A stretch of 26,073 bases of DNA, from contig CAKQVV010000012.1 in NCBI GenBank assembly GCA_934277845.1, positions 1 through 26,073 of the forward strand. The letters are read 5' to 3'. The number at the start of each line of letters is the position of its first letter. Within the stretch, counting starts at the first letter, position 1. The notes under the pieces are model-generated. The model searched no databases and had not been told where the DNA came from. It saw nothing but the letters and a program-made list of their open reading frames with translations. Below are positions 1 through 6,977 of the stretch, piece by piece. A program made the position numbers and the translations under genes. Source of the stretch: an uncultured Clostridia bacterium (GTDB lineage Bacteria > Bacillota > Clostridia > Christensenellales > Pumilibacteraceae).

Positions 1-58
1 TGACGGGGAACACGGAAACTGCGCGTTTGATTTAAAATAAAACTAAAACTACGCGCAA
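1..58. repeat. Possible partial copy of a dispersed intergenic repeat
   Basis: The first ~58 bases resemble the left half of the repeats at 6352-6473 and 9557-9681: a TGACG..GG..ACACGG..AAC..GC start, a TTTAAA core, then a short GC word. The left edge is cut by the window. The match is by eye and loose, so this is tentative. No gene is visible here. Confidence 0.3.
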
Positions 59-69
59 CTTTGTTCTTG

Positions 70-240
70 CCTTCCCCCGCTCGGGGGAAGGTGTTTTGCC
101 GATAGCAAAGCGATAGGCAAAACGGATGAGGGGAAATAGGATAAAGTTCGTTTTTATCGTTTTGTAAACTTGGCACTCTGACTTCTCGTTTTTATCCCCT
201 CATCAGTCGCTTCGCGCCAGCTTCCCCCAAGGGGGAAGCC
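70..240. repeat. Inverted pair of C-rich hairpin repeats
   Basis: Two related units face each other. The left one (70-134) begins with the hairpin CTTCCCCCGCTCGGGGGAAG (71-90) and ends GGATGAGGGGA. The right one (195-240), read on the minus strand, begins CTTCCCCCTTGGGGGAAG and ends TGATGAGGGGA. About 60 bp of A+T-richer DNA lies between them. The left unit also holds an internal inverted repeat, TTTTGCC..GGCAAAA. This looks like a REP-type palindromic repeat present as an inverted doublet rather than a gene. Whether the family recurs elsewhere in the genome cannot be seen here. Confidence 0.6.
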
Positions 241-309
241 AAGATTTTTCGGTAGTCACGCGATAACCATACTATTCCCATTTCCGACCTTAAAAGAGTT
301 GCGGGGTCT

Positions 310-343
310 GGGACACAGTCGATAGTGTCCCGGTGACTTTTTT
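310..343 (+). terminator. Hairpin followed by a T-tract, possible terminator
   Basis: GGGACAC (310-316) pairs perfectly with GTGTCCC (325-331) across an 8-base loop. A run of six T follows at 338-343, six bases beyond the stem. That gap is longer than in a classical intrinsic terminator. No gene ends just upstream in this window. Confidence 0.35.
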
Positions 344-635
344 CAGGCTCGGCGTTCACCCGGTACCCGATTACCGCAATGGGAGATTTTCCGCGCTTTT
401 AGACGACTGTTCGCTTAACGTATGCCCGATACGCCTTCGCTCTCACTCGTCTAAAATCATCTTAAAACCTTCTCATTGCGGCGCGGCGCGTTTTTACGGT
501 TTCAAAAATCTTCGAGTTCAAGGTAAACGACCGACGTTGTACGCCCATCGTACTACTAGGGAGTTTACCGATGAAATCGCTGATTTTTGTCCGTAAAAAT
601 AATCGGTATCGGTGAACGCCGAGCCAGCTTTTTTC
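337..635. mobile_element. MITE-like or structured-RNA element with terminal inverted repeats
   Basis: A 15-base perfect inverted repeat, GGCTCGGCGTTCACC (346-360) and its complement (611-625), closes the element. With two small indels it extends to 346-373 and 600-625. The same 8-mer CTTTTTTC sits just outside each end (337-344 and 628-635), as a target-site duplication would. Nested inside are more pairings: 374-380 with 475-481, 397-406 with 447-456 (10 bp), 491-499 with 591-599 (9 bp) and 522-528 with 563-569. An open frame covers 333-596, but it has no ribosome binding site and its codons are the paired arms, so I do not call a gene. A non-autonomous insertion element and a transcribed structured RNA are both possible. 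Confidence 0.5.
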
Positions 636-849
636 TTCATCTGAAAAAAGAAGTATTACGAATACTTACTATTTCCGTAATACTTACAATCTTAAAGATA
701 AAGTTCGTTCTTATCGTAGGGGATCTTCGCGCTCACTTGTGAACCCATTATTACATATTAAAAAACGAAAATCATTCGTTAAAAATTTTATAAACTTATT
801 AAAATCAAGGTCTTAGGGTGAGCAATTACCCTTTGAAACAAAAAAGTGC
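626..849. other. A+T-rich intergenic stretch with small hairpins
   Basis: No coding potential is seen. Small inverted repeats occur at 628-652 (CTTTTTTC with GAAAAAAG), 766-782 (AACGAA with TTCGTT) and 814-832 (AGGGT with ACCCT). The sequence ATAAAGTTCGTT.TTATCGT near 698-717 repeats one at about 141-159, between the two C-rich hairpins. This suggests that the repeat-derived material extends over most of the first 850 bases. Confidence 0.4.
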
Positions 850-878
850 TTGACTTAAATTCATACAAGCGTTATCAT
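850..878 (+). promoter_or_regulatory. Sigma-A promoter for the YitT-family gene
   Basis: TTGACT (850-855) is separated by 17 bases from TATCAT (873-878). Transcription would start near 885, giving a ~70-base leader to the ATG at 954. This position argues against the upstream GTG at 846 as the start, because that would put the promoter inside the gene. Confidence 0.6.
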
Positions 879-953
879 ATACATTGCGCCTGCGACTTGC
901 GGCGCGCGGAAAGAAAAATCAAAGACGATTTTTCGCCATTACGAGGAAGTTTT

Positions 954-2066
954 ATGGAAACGATAAACGAAATTCGGGACGGGAGCGACACCGGGCAAGG
1001 TAATAACGCCGCCGACGCTTCCGCGACCGACGGACAAGCGTCCGGAAACGTGTCGGCGGACGTGTCAGAGTCGGGTGAAACCGCTGCCGAAAAAGACGAA
1101 ACGGTCGCAGGGTACGGCGAAGGCGCGAACGGCGGCAGGGTAATTAAACTCAAAAACGGCAAAGAAGTCGTAGTCCCCGCGGCACGAGAAGGTAAAGTCC
1201 GCTCGACAATGACGATGGCGATGTGGGTGTTGCTCGCTTCACTTGTGCGAGGCATAGGCACCTATTGTTTCATTTCGCCCAACGGCTTTGCGGTCGGCGG
1301 TATCGCGGGCGCGGCTGTCATACTCGAATATATCACGGGAATCAACCTCGGCTACTTCAACATAATCATGAATATCCCGCTACTTATACTCGCGTTTTTC
1401 TTTTTGTCTAAGCGTTATTTCTTCGCGACAGCCGGCTATACGGTAATGTACGGCTTGGTCACGATCGCGATCGAGCAACTCAATAAGATTGCCGAACGCG
1501 CGGGCGGCACGCTCCTTTATCATGCGGGACCGGGCGAAAACGTCATCGCGGCGGTATTCGGCGGCGTAATGTGCGGACTTGCGTTCTGCATCATGGTGCG
1601 TGCGGGCGGCAGTCAGGGCGGCACCGATACGATCGCGGCGATTATACAGAAAAAACGCCCCGATCTCGGCATATCGTGGCTGATTTTCATGATCGATTCG
1701 TCGATAATTTTACTGTCGTTTTTCGTCTATGACAAGACGCTCACCCCGGTATTTCTCGCGATCATCGAGTCGTTTTCGTCGAGCGCGGTGTCAGACAGGT
1801 TTATCAAAGGTTCGCGCTCCGCGCTGAAAGCCGAAATCATCACCAACCACGCGGACGAGATCTGCGCCGAAATCTTCGACGTGCTCGGCAAGGGCGTGAC
1901 GGTGGTCGACGCGGTGGGACAGTATACCGGGAATCGCCATAAACTTATTATTTGCGTCATCAAACGCCGCCAGATCGGCGATCTCGAACGCATAATCAAG
2001 AAATACCCCGATACTTTCTCCTATATCGTGTCGGCAAACGAAGTTTACGGTTACTGGAAAAAATAG
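954..2066 (+). CDS. YitT family membrane protein (DUF161/DUF2179)
   Basis: This 370-residue protein has a polar, acidic, low-complexity N-terminus (residues ~1-80), then about five to six hydrophobic helices (~88-275), then a soluble C-terminal domain of the DUF2179 type (~290-370) ending VYGYWKK. The family signature GGSQGGTDTIA is at 218-228. YitT proteins are inner-membrane proteins of unknown transport function, common in Bacillota. Usual family length is about 280-300 residues, so the N-terminal tail is extra. I start at 954 because GAGGAAG precedes this ATG at good spacing and a promoter overlaps the longer frame. The gene ends at a terminator shared with the convergent DUF1540 gene. 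Confidence 0.9.
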   Translation: METINEIRDGSDTGQGNNAADASATDGQASGNVSADVSESGETAAEKDETVAGYGEGANGGRVIKLKNGKEVVVPAAREGKVRSTMTMAMWVLLASLVRGIGTYCFISPNGFAVGGIAGAAVILEYITGINLGYFNIIMNIPLLILAFFFLSKRYFFATAGYTVMYGLVTIAIEQLNKIAERAGGTLLYHAGPGENVIAAVFGGVMCGLAFCIMVRAGGSQGGTDTIAAIIQKKRPDLGISWLIFMIDSSIILLSFFVYDKTLTPVFLAIIESFSSSAVSDRFIKGSRSALKAEIITNHADEICAEIFDVLGKGVTVVDAVGQYTGNRHKLIICVIKRRQIGDLERIIKKYPDTFSYIVSANEVYGYWKK

Positions 2067-2069
2067 TAT

Positions 2070-2113
2070 AAAAAGCGGCGTTGCGGCTATATTCGGTCAC
2101 AACGCCGCTTTTA
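2070..2113. terminator. Bidirectional intrinsic terminator
   Basis: AAAAGCGGCGTTG pairs perfectly with CAACGCCGCTTTT around a 16-base loop. A-rich and T-rich flanks on both sides let it serve the YitT gene (+) and the convergent DUF1540 gene (-). Confidence 0.85.
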
Positions 2114-2135
2114 TTATCGCATTTGTTTGAAAATA

Positions 2136-2438
2136 CTACTGTTTGATATAGGTCAGACAAACCGCGCCGTTTTCGCCCTCGTTCATGACGGTGATGCCGT
2201 TGGACACGCATTTACCGGACTTGTTGAACACGCAATCGGCTTCGCAGGACACGCGGGTGTCGACGGAATAATCGGCTTTTACAAAGTCACCTGCCGCCTC
2301 GAACATGGAAACGTGCTTGTTTTCCGCCTTTTCGTAGGTGGTGCAATCTGTGTCTTTCGCGACTTCGATTTCCTTGGCGCAGCAGCAATAACCTTTGTTG
2401 TGTTTGCAGGTCGTAAGCCCGCATTTAAGATCTTTCAT
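2136..2438 (-). CDS. DUF1540 domain-containing Cys-rich protein
   Basis: The product is 100 residues with two Cys-rich modules. The first has C6, C11, C18-C20 and C32; the second has C65, C69, C77 and C94. This spacing is that of DUF1540, a short domain usually present as a tandem pair in clostridial proteins and presumed to bind metal, with no established role. The gene reads leftward from an ATG preceded by AGGAGG at ideal spacing, runs divergently from rplI, and ends at the shared terminator. The domain call rests on the cysteine pattern and the CSGITVN-like segment (CVSNGITV) in the second module. Confidence 0.85.
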   Translation of the reverse strand: MKDLKCGLTTCKHNKGYCCCAKEIEVAKDTDCTTYEKAENKHVSMFEAAGDFVKADYSVDTRVSCEADCVFNKSGKCVSNGITVMNEGENGAVCLTYIKQ

Positions 2439-2516
2439 AACTTTACCTCCTGTGGTTTACGATTATTATTATTAGTAAAAATGCGGCGCGTTATTCGTGC
2501 GGGCGCAAACTTATTC

Positions 2517-2545
2517 TTGACAAAAGCGCGGTTTTAGGCTAGAAT
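2517..2545 (+). promoter_or_regulatory. Consensus sigma-A promoter for rplI
   Basis: TTGACA (2517-2522), a 17-base spacer and TAGAAT (2540-2545) sit just upstream of the rplI ribosome binding site (CGGAGGA, ATG at 2569). The leader would be under 20 bases. Confidence 0.85.
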
Positions 2546-2568
2546 ATAGTAAAATCGGAGGATAGGAC

Positions 2569-3012
2569 ATGAAAGTAGTACTTACAGCCGACGTCAAAGG
2601 TCAGGGAAAAAAGAACGATATAATCAACGTCAGCGACGGTTACGCCCGCAACTATCTTATAAAGAACGGACTTGCGGTGGAAGCGACCGCCAATATGGTC
2701 AACAGTATCGGCATCTCGAAAGCCGCCGACGAACACCGCAAAGCCGTCGAACGCGCCGAAGCGCAGAAACTTGCCGAGCGCATTTCCGGCACGACCGTGG
2801 TTGTCAGAATCAAGGTCGGCGAAACGGGGAAACTGTTCGGTGCGCTGAATACACAGGCTGTTGCCGACGCGCTTGCAAAAGAAGGTATCGAAATCGACAA
2901 AAAGAAGATCGTGCTTCCCGACGTCATCAAGTCCGTGGGCGTGTACGATGTCACGGTCAAGCCTTACGCCGAGATTTCGGCAAAAATCAAAGTAAAAGTC
3001 GAAGCACTGTAA
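2569..3012 (+). CDS. rplI: 50S ribosomal protein bL9
   Basis: The 147-residue product matches bL9 in length and layout. The N-terminal rRNA-binding domain holds the family segment with GYARNYLI and a following KNGLA (residues ~24-36). A long central helix rich in Ala, Glu and Lys follows, then the C-terminal domain with KLFGALN and KSVGVYDV. bL9 binds 23S rRNA near the L1 stalk and helps keep the reading frame. In many Bacillota rplI lies between a DHH phosphodiesterase gene and dnaB; here neither is present and the gene has its own strong promoter. Confidence 0.97.
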   Translation: MKVVLTADVKGQGKKNDIINVSDGYARNYLIKNGLAVEATANMVNSIGISKAADEHRKAVERAEAQKLAERISGTTVVVRIKVGETGKLFGALNTQAVADALAKEGIEIDKKKIVLPDVIKSVGVYDVTVKPYAEISAKIKVKVEAL

Positions 3013-3135
3013 AAACGCCGGTCGGGTAACCGACGGGGAAAGGAACACACGAAGGAATACGGGCGGAAATACAATCTGCCCGTTTGCCGTAAAAGCGGGG
3101 AAAACGATGAAATTATTACTCACGGAGTGAATACT
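3013..3135 (+). promoter_or_regulatory. Leader between rplI and the ECF gene, with a 7-codon ORF
   Basis: Two simple hairpins are visible: GTCGG..CCGAC near 3019-3032 and CGGGC..GCCCG near 3059-3082. After GCGGGG, an ATG at 3107 opens a 7-codon frame (MKLLLTE) that stops at 3128-3130, six bases before the ECF start codon. Its last codons contain the GGAG used by the ECF gene, so translation of the peptide could affect access to that site. I see no match to a known riboswitch class. Confidence 0.3.
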
Positions 3136-3846
3136 ATGGTGAAGAAGAAAATCAACAAAGCGACTACGTTTTACATTGTGCTCATCGCACTGTTTTCCGC
3201 ACTTGTGTGCGTGCTCACGATATTTGTGCAGATCCCTTACGGGAAAGGTTATATCAACTTCGGCGACACTTTGATTTTCCTTGCCGCGTCGCTGCTTGGA
3301 CCCGTGGGCGGCATGATTTCCGGCGCGATCGGCTCGTCGCTTGCCGATATTTTCTCCGGCTTTGCGACCTATGCGCCGTTCACTTTCGTCGTCAAGGGCG
3401 GCGAAGGTTTCCTTTGCGGCATACTGTATTCCTACGTTTTCCGTAAACAACGCCCGATATTGCGCCGTCTGTTCTCGATGCTGATTGCCGGCGCATGGAT
3501 GGTCATCGGTTATTTCCTTACCGATCTTATGCTTTACGGCTGGGAAGCGTCGCTCGCAAACTTCATTTCCGGGCCCATTCAGGCGGGGGCTTCGCTCGTC
3601 GTCGCGCTCGTCGTTATGCCGCGCGTGCCGGTGCTTTTCGAGAGCGTCAAGCACCACACCGAGAACGACGAAGAAGAACTCTACGCCGAGATCGAGGATA
3701 AAAAAGCGGAGAACGTAAATACCGACACCGTTGCAGACGCGGAAGAAGCGACCGGCGGAGCAGGCGAAAATACCGCGGAAACCGCAACCGGAAACACTTC
3801 GGCAGAACAGGAAAACAACGAAAAAAACGATACCGACAAGGAATAA
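3136..3846 (+). CDS. ECF transporter S component (PF07155-type)
   Basis: The 236-residue membrane protein has about five to six hydrophobic segments between residues 12 and 168. Its conserved core contains INFGDTLIF (~40-48), the Gly-rich LGPVGGMISGAIGSSLAD (~54-71) and FVVKGGEGFLCG (~84-95), as in substrate-binding subunits of energy-coupling factor vitamin importers. The S component binds the vitamin in the membrane and pairs with a shared EcfAAT energizing module, which is not encoded here. The substrate cannot be told from sequence. A ~65-residue acidic, low-complexity tail (~172-236) is unusual. I prefer the ATG at 3136, with GGAG eight bases upstream, over an in-frame GTG at 3127. Confidence 0.82.
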   Translation: MVKKKINKATTFYIVLIALFSALVCVLTIFVQIPYGKGYINFGDTLIFLAASLLGPVGGMISGAIGSSLADIFSGFATYAPFTFVVKGGEGFLCGILYSYVFRKQRPILRRLFSMLIAGAWMVIGYFLTDLMLYGWEASLANFISGPIQAGASLVVALVVMPRVPVLFESVKHHTENDEEELYAEIEDKKAENVNTDTVADAEEATGGAGENTAETATGNTSAEQENNEKNDTDKE

Positions 3847-3864
3847 ACCGGATTATAATAAATT

Positions 3865-4737
3865 ATGAAATGGTGGGATAATCGCAAGCAGAACAGGCGG
3901 CTGAAAGCCGAGCAAGCCGAGAACAAACGCAAGATGAAACGCGATCGCGCGCTTATCGGCGGCAAGCTGAAAAAGCGCGGAGTGACCGCGCTTTGCCTCG
4001 GCGGAGGCGGCGCGAGAGGTTTCGCGCATATCGGCGCGTTGCAGGCGTTCAAAGAGGCTAATATCGACTTTGATTTTGTGGTCGGGTGTTCGGCAGGCAG
4101 TATCGTGGGCGCACTCTACGCCGCGGGCGTCGAGCCGAAAAACATGCTTGTCTACGGGTCCGGGCTTCAACTGAAAGACATAAAAAAAGGCTTTATCTGG
4201 TCGCCCGACGACTCGATGAAGATAGGGCGTATCGTGTCAGACCTTATCGGCGACGCGCAGTTTTCCGATCTCAAAAAGCCGTTCTATGCCGTGGCTACCG
4301 ACCTTGTAGAGGGTAAACAGGTGATTCTCGACAGCGGTTCGGTGGCGGTTGCCGCGGCGGCGTCAAGCACCGTTCCGTTGTTTTATAAACCGCTCGTCAT
4401 AGGCGAAAAGCACCTTGTAGACGGCGGACTTCTCAATAATATCCCGGCGGACGTGTGCCGAATGATGGGAGCGGACAACGTAGTCACCGTGGACGTAAAC
4501 CCCACGCGCGGCGGAGGAACGAGCGAACTCGGACTGTTGAGCGTACTGAAAGCGACTTTCGACATAATGGGCGCGAACGCTTCGGTACACGGACTTATCA
4601 ATTCGGATATTATCGTCGCGCCCGATCTCTCGGCGTTCAAGTCCACCGACAAGGAAGGCTATGAGGAAATGTATCGTCTTGGGTACGAAGCGGCGAAAGA
4701 AAAATGCGAGGAAATTCTCGCGCTTATATACAAGTAA
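3865..4737 (+). CDS. Patatin-like phospholipase family protein
   Basis: The 290-residue protein opens with a basic helix (1-40), then shows the full patatin catalytic kit: the oxyanion loop GGGGARG (46-52), the nucleophile elbow G-C-S-A-G with Ser76, and the D-G-G motif with catalytic Asp186. This Ser-Asp dyad hydrolyses acyl esters; bacterial members act on phospholipids or similar lipids. No signal peptide is seen, so it is probably cytoplasmic or attached to the inner membrane face through the basic N-terminus. It begins 18 bases after the ECF gene, suggesting co-transcription, although no good Shine-Dalgarno precedes the ATG. It resembles the RssA/YchK/YlbK group. Confidence 0.92.
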   Translation: MKWWDNRKQNRRLKAEQAENKRKMKRDRALIGGKLKKRGVTALCLGGGGARGFAHIGALQAFKEANIDFDFVVGCSAGSIVGALYAAGVEPKNMLVYGSGLQLKDIKKGFIWSPDDSMKIGRIVSDLIGDAQFSDLKKPFYAVATDLVEGKQVILDSGSVAVAAAASSTVPLFYKPLVIGEKHLVDGGLLNNIPADVCRMMGADNVVTVDVNPTRGGGTSELGLLSVLKATFDIMGANASVHGLINSDIIVAPDLSAFKSTDKEGYEEMYRLGYEAAKEKCEEILALIYK

Positions 4738-4815
4738 ACCCGTAAATACGATTAAAACCTATATATTTTAATGTTTTGCCGCACCTTAAAAACGCGGCGG
4801 AAGAGGAGGAAAACA

Positions 4816-6261
4816 ATGGCTGAAAGAAAGAACGGCAAGACCGGTTCAAGCACGAAAAAGACGAAATCGACCGCTTCCGGCAGTAAAAAGAACGGCGGCA
4901 CGACCGGTCGCGGCGGTTCGGGCAATAATAATTATAATTCCACCGGTAGCAATCGTTCTTCCGGGGGCAAAAGCGGCGGTAAAAAATCCTATAAGCCGTA
5001 CTGGGGAGTAAGAATAGCGATCGTGCTCATCGTCGGCGTGCTGCTGGGCGTGAGCTTGCTGTTTGAAAATCAGATCAACCGCGCGCTGGGACTGGAAAAG
5101 ATCAACGAAACCGAATATAACGGTACGACCGCCGGCACGATCAGAAAGGAGAGCGTGGGCGATGACCTTAACGTGCATTTCGTGGACGTGGGACAGGGCG
5201 ACGCCTGCATAGTCGAGTTTCCCGACGACAAGAAAATGATCATCGACGGCGGCGACAAGGACGCAAAAGACGCGCTGCTTACCTACATAGACGAGAATAT
5301 CCGCGACAAATCCGGCAATAAAATAACCTATTTCGACTATGCGATACTCACGCACACCGATTCCGATCATTGCGGTTCGCTCGACGACGTGCTCAACGCT
5401 TATCCCGCAAAGAATTTTTACCGTCCGAACGTCAAATGCAACTACAAGGACTACGTCGATCCGGGCGCGTCACTTCTCACTTCCGACTGTGTGTCGAAAG
5501 CCACCGCGGCGTACAAAGACGTTATTACCGCGTCCGAAAAGGGCAGAAACAAGTTCGGCGAGGACTACAAAGTCTATATAAACTCGGTAAACCTCGATCC
5601 GATCGTGCCCGATCCGTCCATTACGCGCGAGGGCGACGCGGGTTATTATTCGCTCGGTTTCTACGGACCGAACAGCAACAGTTACAAGGACTGGAACAAC
5701 TATTCGCCGATCATGATTCTCGAATACGAGGGCATCAGGGTTGCGCTTACCGGCGACTGCGAGAAAGAAGGCGAAGCCGAGTTTGCCGAAAAAGCCAAGG
5801 CGGGCGAAGGCAAGTTCTCGATTTTCGACGACAAATACTCGGTCAACGTGATAAAAGCCGGTCATCACGGCAGCCGTACCAGCACGGGTGAGGCGTTCGT
5901 CGAGGCGATCACCACCGCCGAATCGCGCCCGAACACGCTGATCGTCATCAGTTGCGGACTTAACAACAGTTACAAGCACCCGCACACCGAGAAACTCGAA
6001 CAATTCGCGCGTGAGGGTTTCAAGGACGAAAATATACTGCGCACCGATCAGAACGGTTCGATAGTCCTGTCCGTGCGTTACAACGCCGAAACCAACGATT
6101 TCCGCTTGTTCTACGGCGCGGATCCCATGGTCAGGACGCAGGAAAAGACGATCGACTGGCGGTATATCGCGCTGTGCATTTTCGTGGTAGTAGCGTTGGT
6201 GATTCTGGTCGAACCCGCGATCAAGGCTATCCGCAAAAAAGCGAAAAAGATAGTGAAGTAA
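4816..6261 (+). CDS. Membrane-anchored ComEC-like metallo-beta-lactamase fold hydrolase
   Basis: Using the ATG at 4816 (AGGAGG just upstream) the protein is 481 residues. A basic Gly/Ser/Asn/Lys-rich tail (1-62) precedes a membrane helix (~65-83). The MBL domain (~118-435) holds VDVGQGDACIV (~123-133), the metal motif HTDSDH (180-185), TGD (312-314), GHHGS (349-353) and KHPH (387-390). A second membrane helix (~449-467) and a basic end close the protein. The domain matches the C-terminal domain of ComEC/Rec2 DNA-uptake channels and related extracellular nucleases, but there is no competence channel domain. Basic residues at both ends put both termini inside, so the catalytic domain should face outward. 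Substrate is unknown; nucleic acid is a reasonable guess. Confidence 0.85.
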   Translation: MAERKNGKTGSSTKKTKSTASGSKKNGGTTGRGGSGNNNYNSTGSNRSSGGKSGGKKSYKPYWGVRIAIVLIVGVLLGVSLLFENQINRALGLEKINETEYNGTTAGTIRKESVGDDLNVHFVDVGQGDACIVEFPDDKKMIIDGGDKDAKDALLTYIDENIRDKSGNKITYFDYAILTHTDSDHCGSLDDVLNAYPAKNFYRPNVKCNYKDYVDPGASLLTSDCVSKATAAYKDVITASEKGRNKFGEDYKVYINSVNLDPIVPDPSITREGDAGYYSLGFYGPNSNSYKDWNNYSPIMILEYEGIRVALTGDCEKEGEAEFAEKAKAGEGKFSIFDDKYSVNVIKAGHHGSRTSTGEAFVEAITTAESRPNTLIVISCGLNNSYKHPHTEKLEQFAREGFKDENILRTDQNGSIVLSVRYNAETNDFRLFYGADPMVRTQEKTIDWRYIALCIFVVVALVILVEPAIKAIRKKAKKIVK

Positions 6262-6307
6262 CGAGACAATAAAAAGACAATATTTCTCTCATAGTATGTG
6301 ATTCCGC

Positions 6308-6351
6308 AAAAAAAGGCAATTGCCCCGTTGATCAGGGTAATTGCCTTTTTT
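6308..6351 (+). terminator. Intrinsic terminator after the MBL gene
   Basis: AAAAAGGCAATTGCCC pairs with GGGTAATTGCCTTTTT with one G.T wobble around a short loop, ending in six T. The A-rich left arm may let it act in both directions. Confidence 0.85.
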
Positions 6352-6473
6352 CTCTGAATGACGAGGTAACACGGGAACAGCTTTACTTTAAATTATATCG
6401 TGCGGATCAACTCTTATTACGTCATACTGAGGGAGCGGCGTTCCGCGACCGTAAGTATCCCCTGCATGGAACG
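6352..6473. repeat. Dispersed intergenic repeat, copy A
   Basis: The block starts CTCTGAATGAC (6352-6362), passes through TTTACTTTAAA, ATATCGTGC and TCTTATTACGTCAT, and ends near ATCCCCTGCATGGA (~6457-6470). The same ordered words occur in copy B (9557-9681). The outer words form an imperfect inverted repeat, CTCTGAATGAC with GTCATACTGAG (6421-6431). It holds no gene and resembles the GTCATTC-GAG family of short interspersed repeats in gut Bacillota. Confidence 0.6.
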
Positions 6474-6524
6474 ACTATGGCGACCACATTTATTTATCTT
6501 TTTCGGCAATACTATTAAAAACGC

Positions 6525-6575
6525 TTGACAATGCGCTCAAGGCGGGAGTACTATTATAATACCCATAGGGGGTAT
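6525..6575 (+). promoter_or_regulatory. csoR-copA promoter with CsoR operator
   Basis: A pseudo-palindrome ATACCCATAGGGGGTAT (6559-6575) has the layout of Bacillus-type CsoR operators: TACCC, a short gap, GGGGGTA. It overlaps or abuts the candidate -10 elements TACTAT (6549-6554, 18 bases from TTGACA at 6525-6530) and TATAAT (6555-6560, without a good -35 at 17 bases). Bound CsoR would block RNA polymerase, and Cu(I) binding would release it. Which -10 is used is uncertain. Confidence 0.8.
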
Positions 6576-6598
6576 ATTGAAAATCCGAGGTAAAACTT

Positions 6599-6970
6599 AT
6601 GAACGAAGAAGAAATCAGAAACGAAAGAGCCTGCGGGTGCGCGGACTGCGAGGGTGCGCCGATTGCGGAAACGCCCGCTTGCGAGTGTTGCGGCAGAAGA
6701 AAAGACCGCGGCGAAAAAGCGCGTAACGCGCTTGTGAACAGGCTGAAACGCATCGAAGGACAGGTGCGCGGCATAGAAAAAATGGTAGAAAACAGCGCGT
6801 ATTGCACGGACATAATCACGCAGGTTTCGGCGGCTGTGGCGGCACTCAACGCCGTCAACCGCGAACTTATTTCCACGCATATCCGCACCTGCGTCGCGAC
6901 GGATCTGTGCGCCGGCAAGACGGAAACGGCGGAAGAACTCGCGCTGGTCGTCGAAAGACTGATGAAGTGA
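6599..6970 (+). CDS. csoR: CsoR family copper-sensing repressor
   Basis: The 123-residue protein carries the CsoR/RcnR four-helix fold. The core begins NRLKRIEGQVRGIEKMVE (~47-64). The Cu(I) ligand set is complete: Cys69 in YCTDI, and His94 and Cys98 in HIRTC. The domain ends at LMK like its relatives. It should repress the operon in low copper through the operator at 6559-6575 and release on Cu(I). The N-terminus is long and Cys-rich: C28, C30 and C31 resemble a Cys pair common in clostridial relatives, while C12, C14 and C17 form an extra cluster that could bind metal. copA starts seven bases after the stop, so the two genes are one operon. Confidence 0.93.
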   Translation: MNEEEIRNERACGCADCEGAPIAETPACECCGRRKDRGEKARNALVNRLKRIEGQVRGIEKMVENSAYCTDIITQVSAAVAALNAVNRELISTHIRTCVATDLCAGKTETAEELALVVERLMK

Positions 6971-6977
6971 AAAAATT

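Noticed and set aside
333..596. An 87-codon open frame inside the inverted-repeat element
   Set aside because: It has no ribosome binding site and no recognisable motif, and its codons coincide with paired arms of the fold. A chance frame is more likely.
2539..3657. A 372-codon minus-strand frame opposite rplI and the ECF gene
   Set aside because: Both genes beneath it are clear families on the plus strand. The frame has no start signal and an Arg/His-rich antisense composition.
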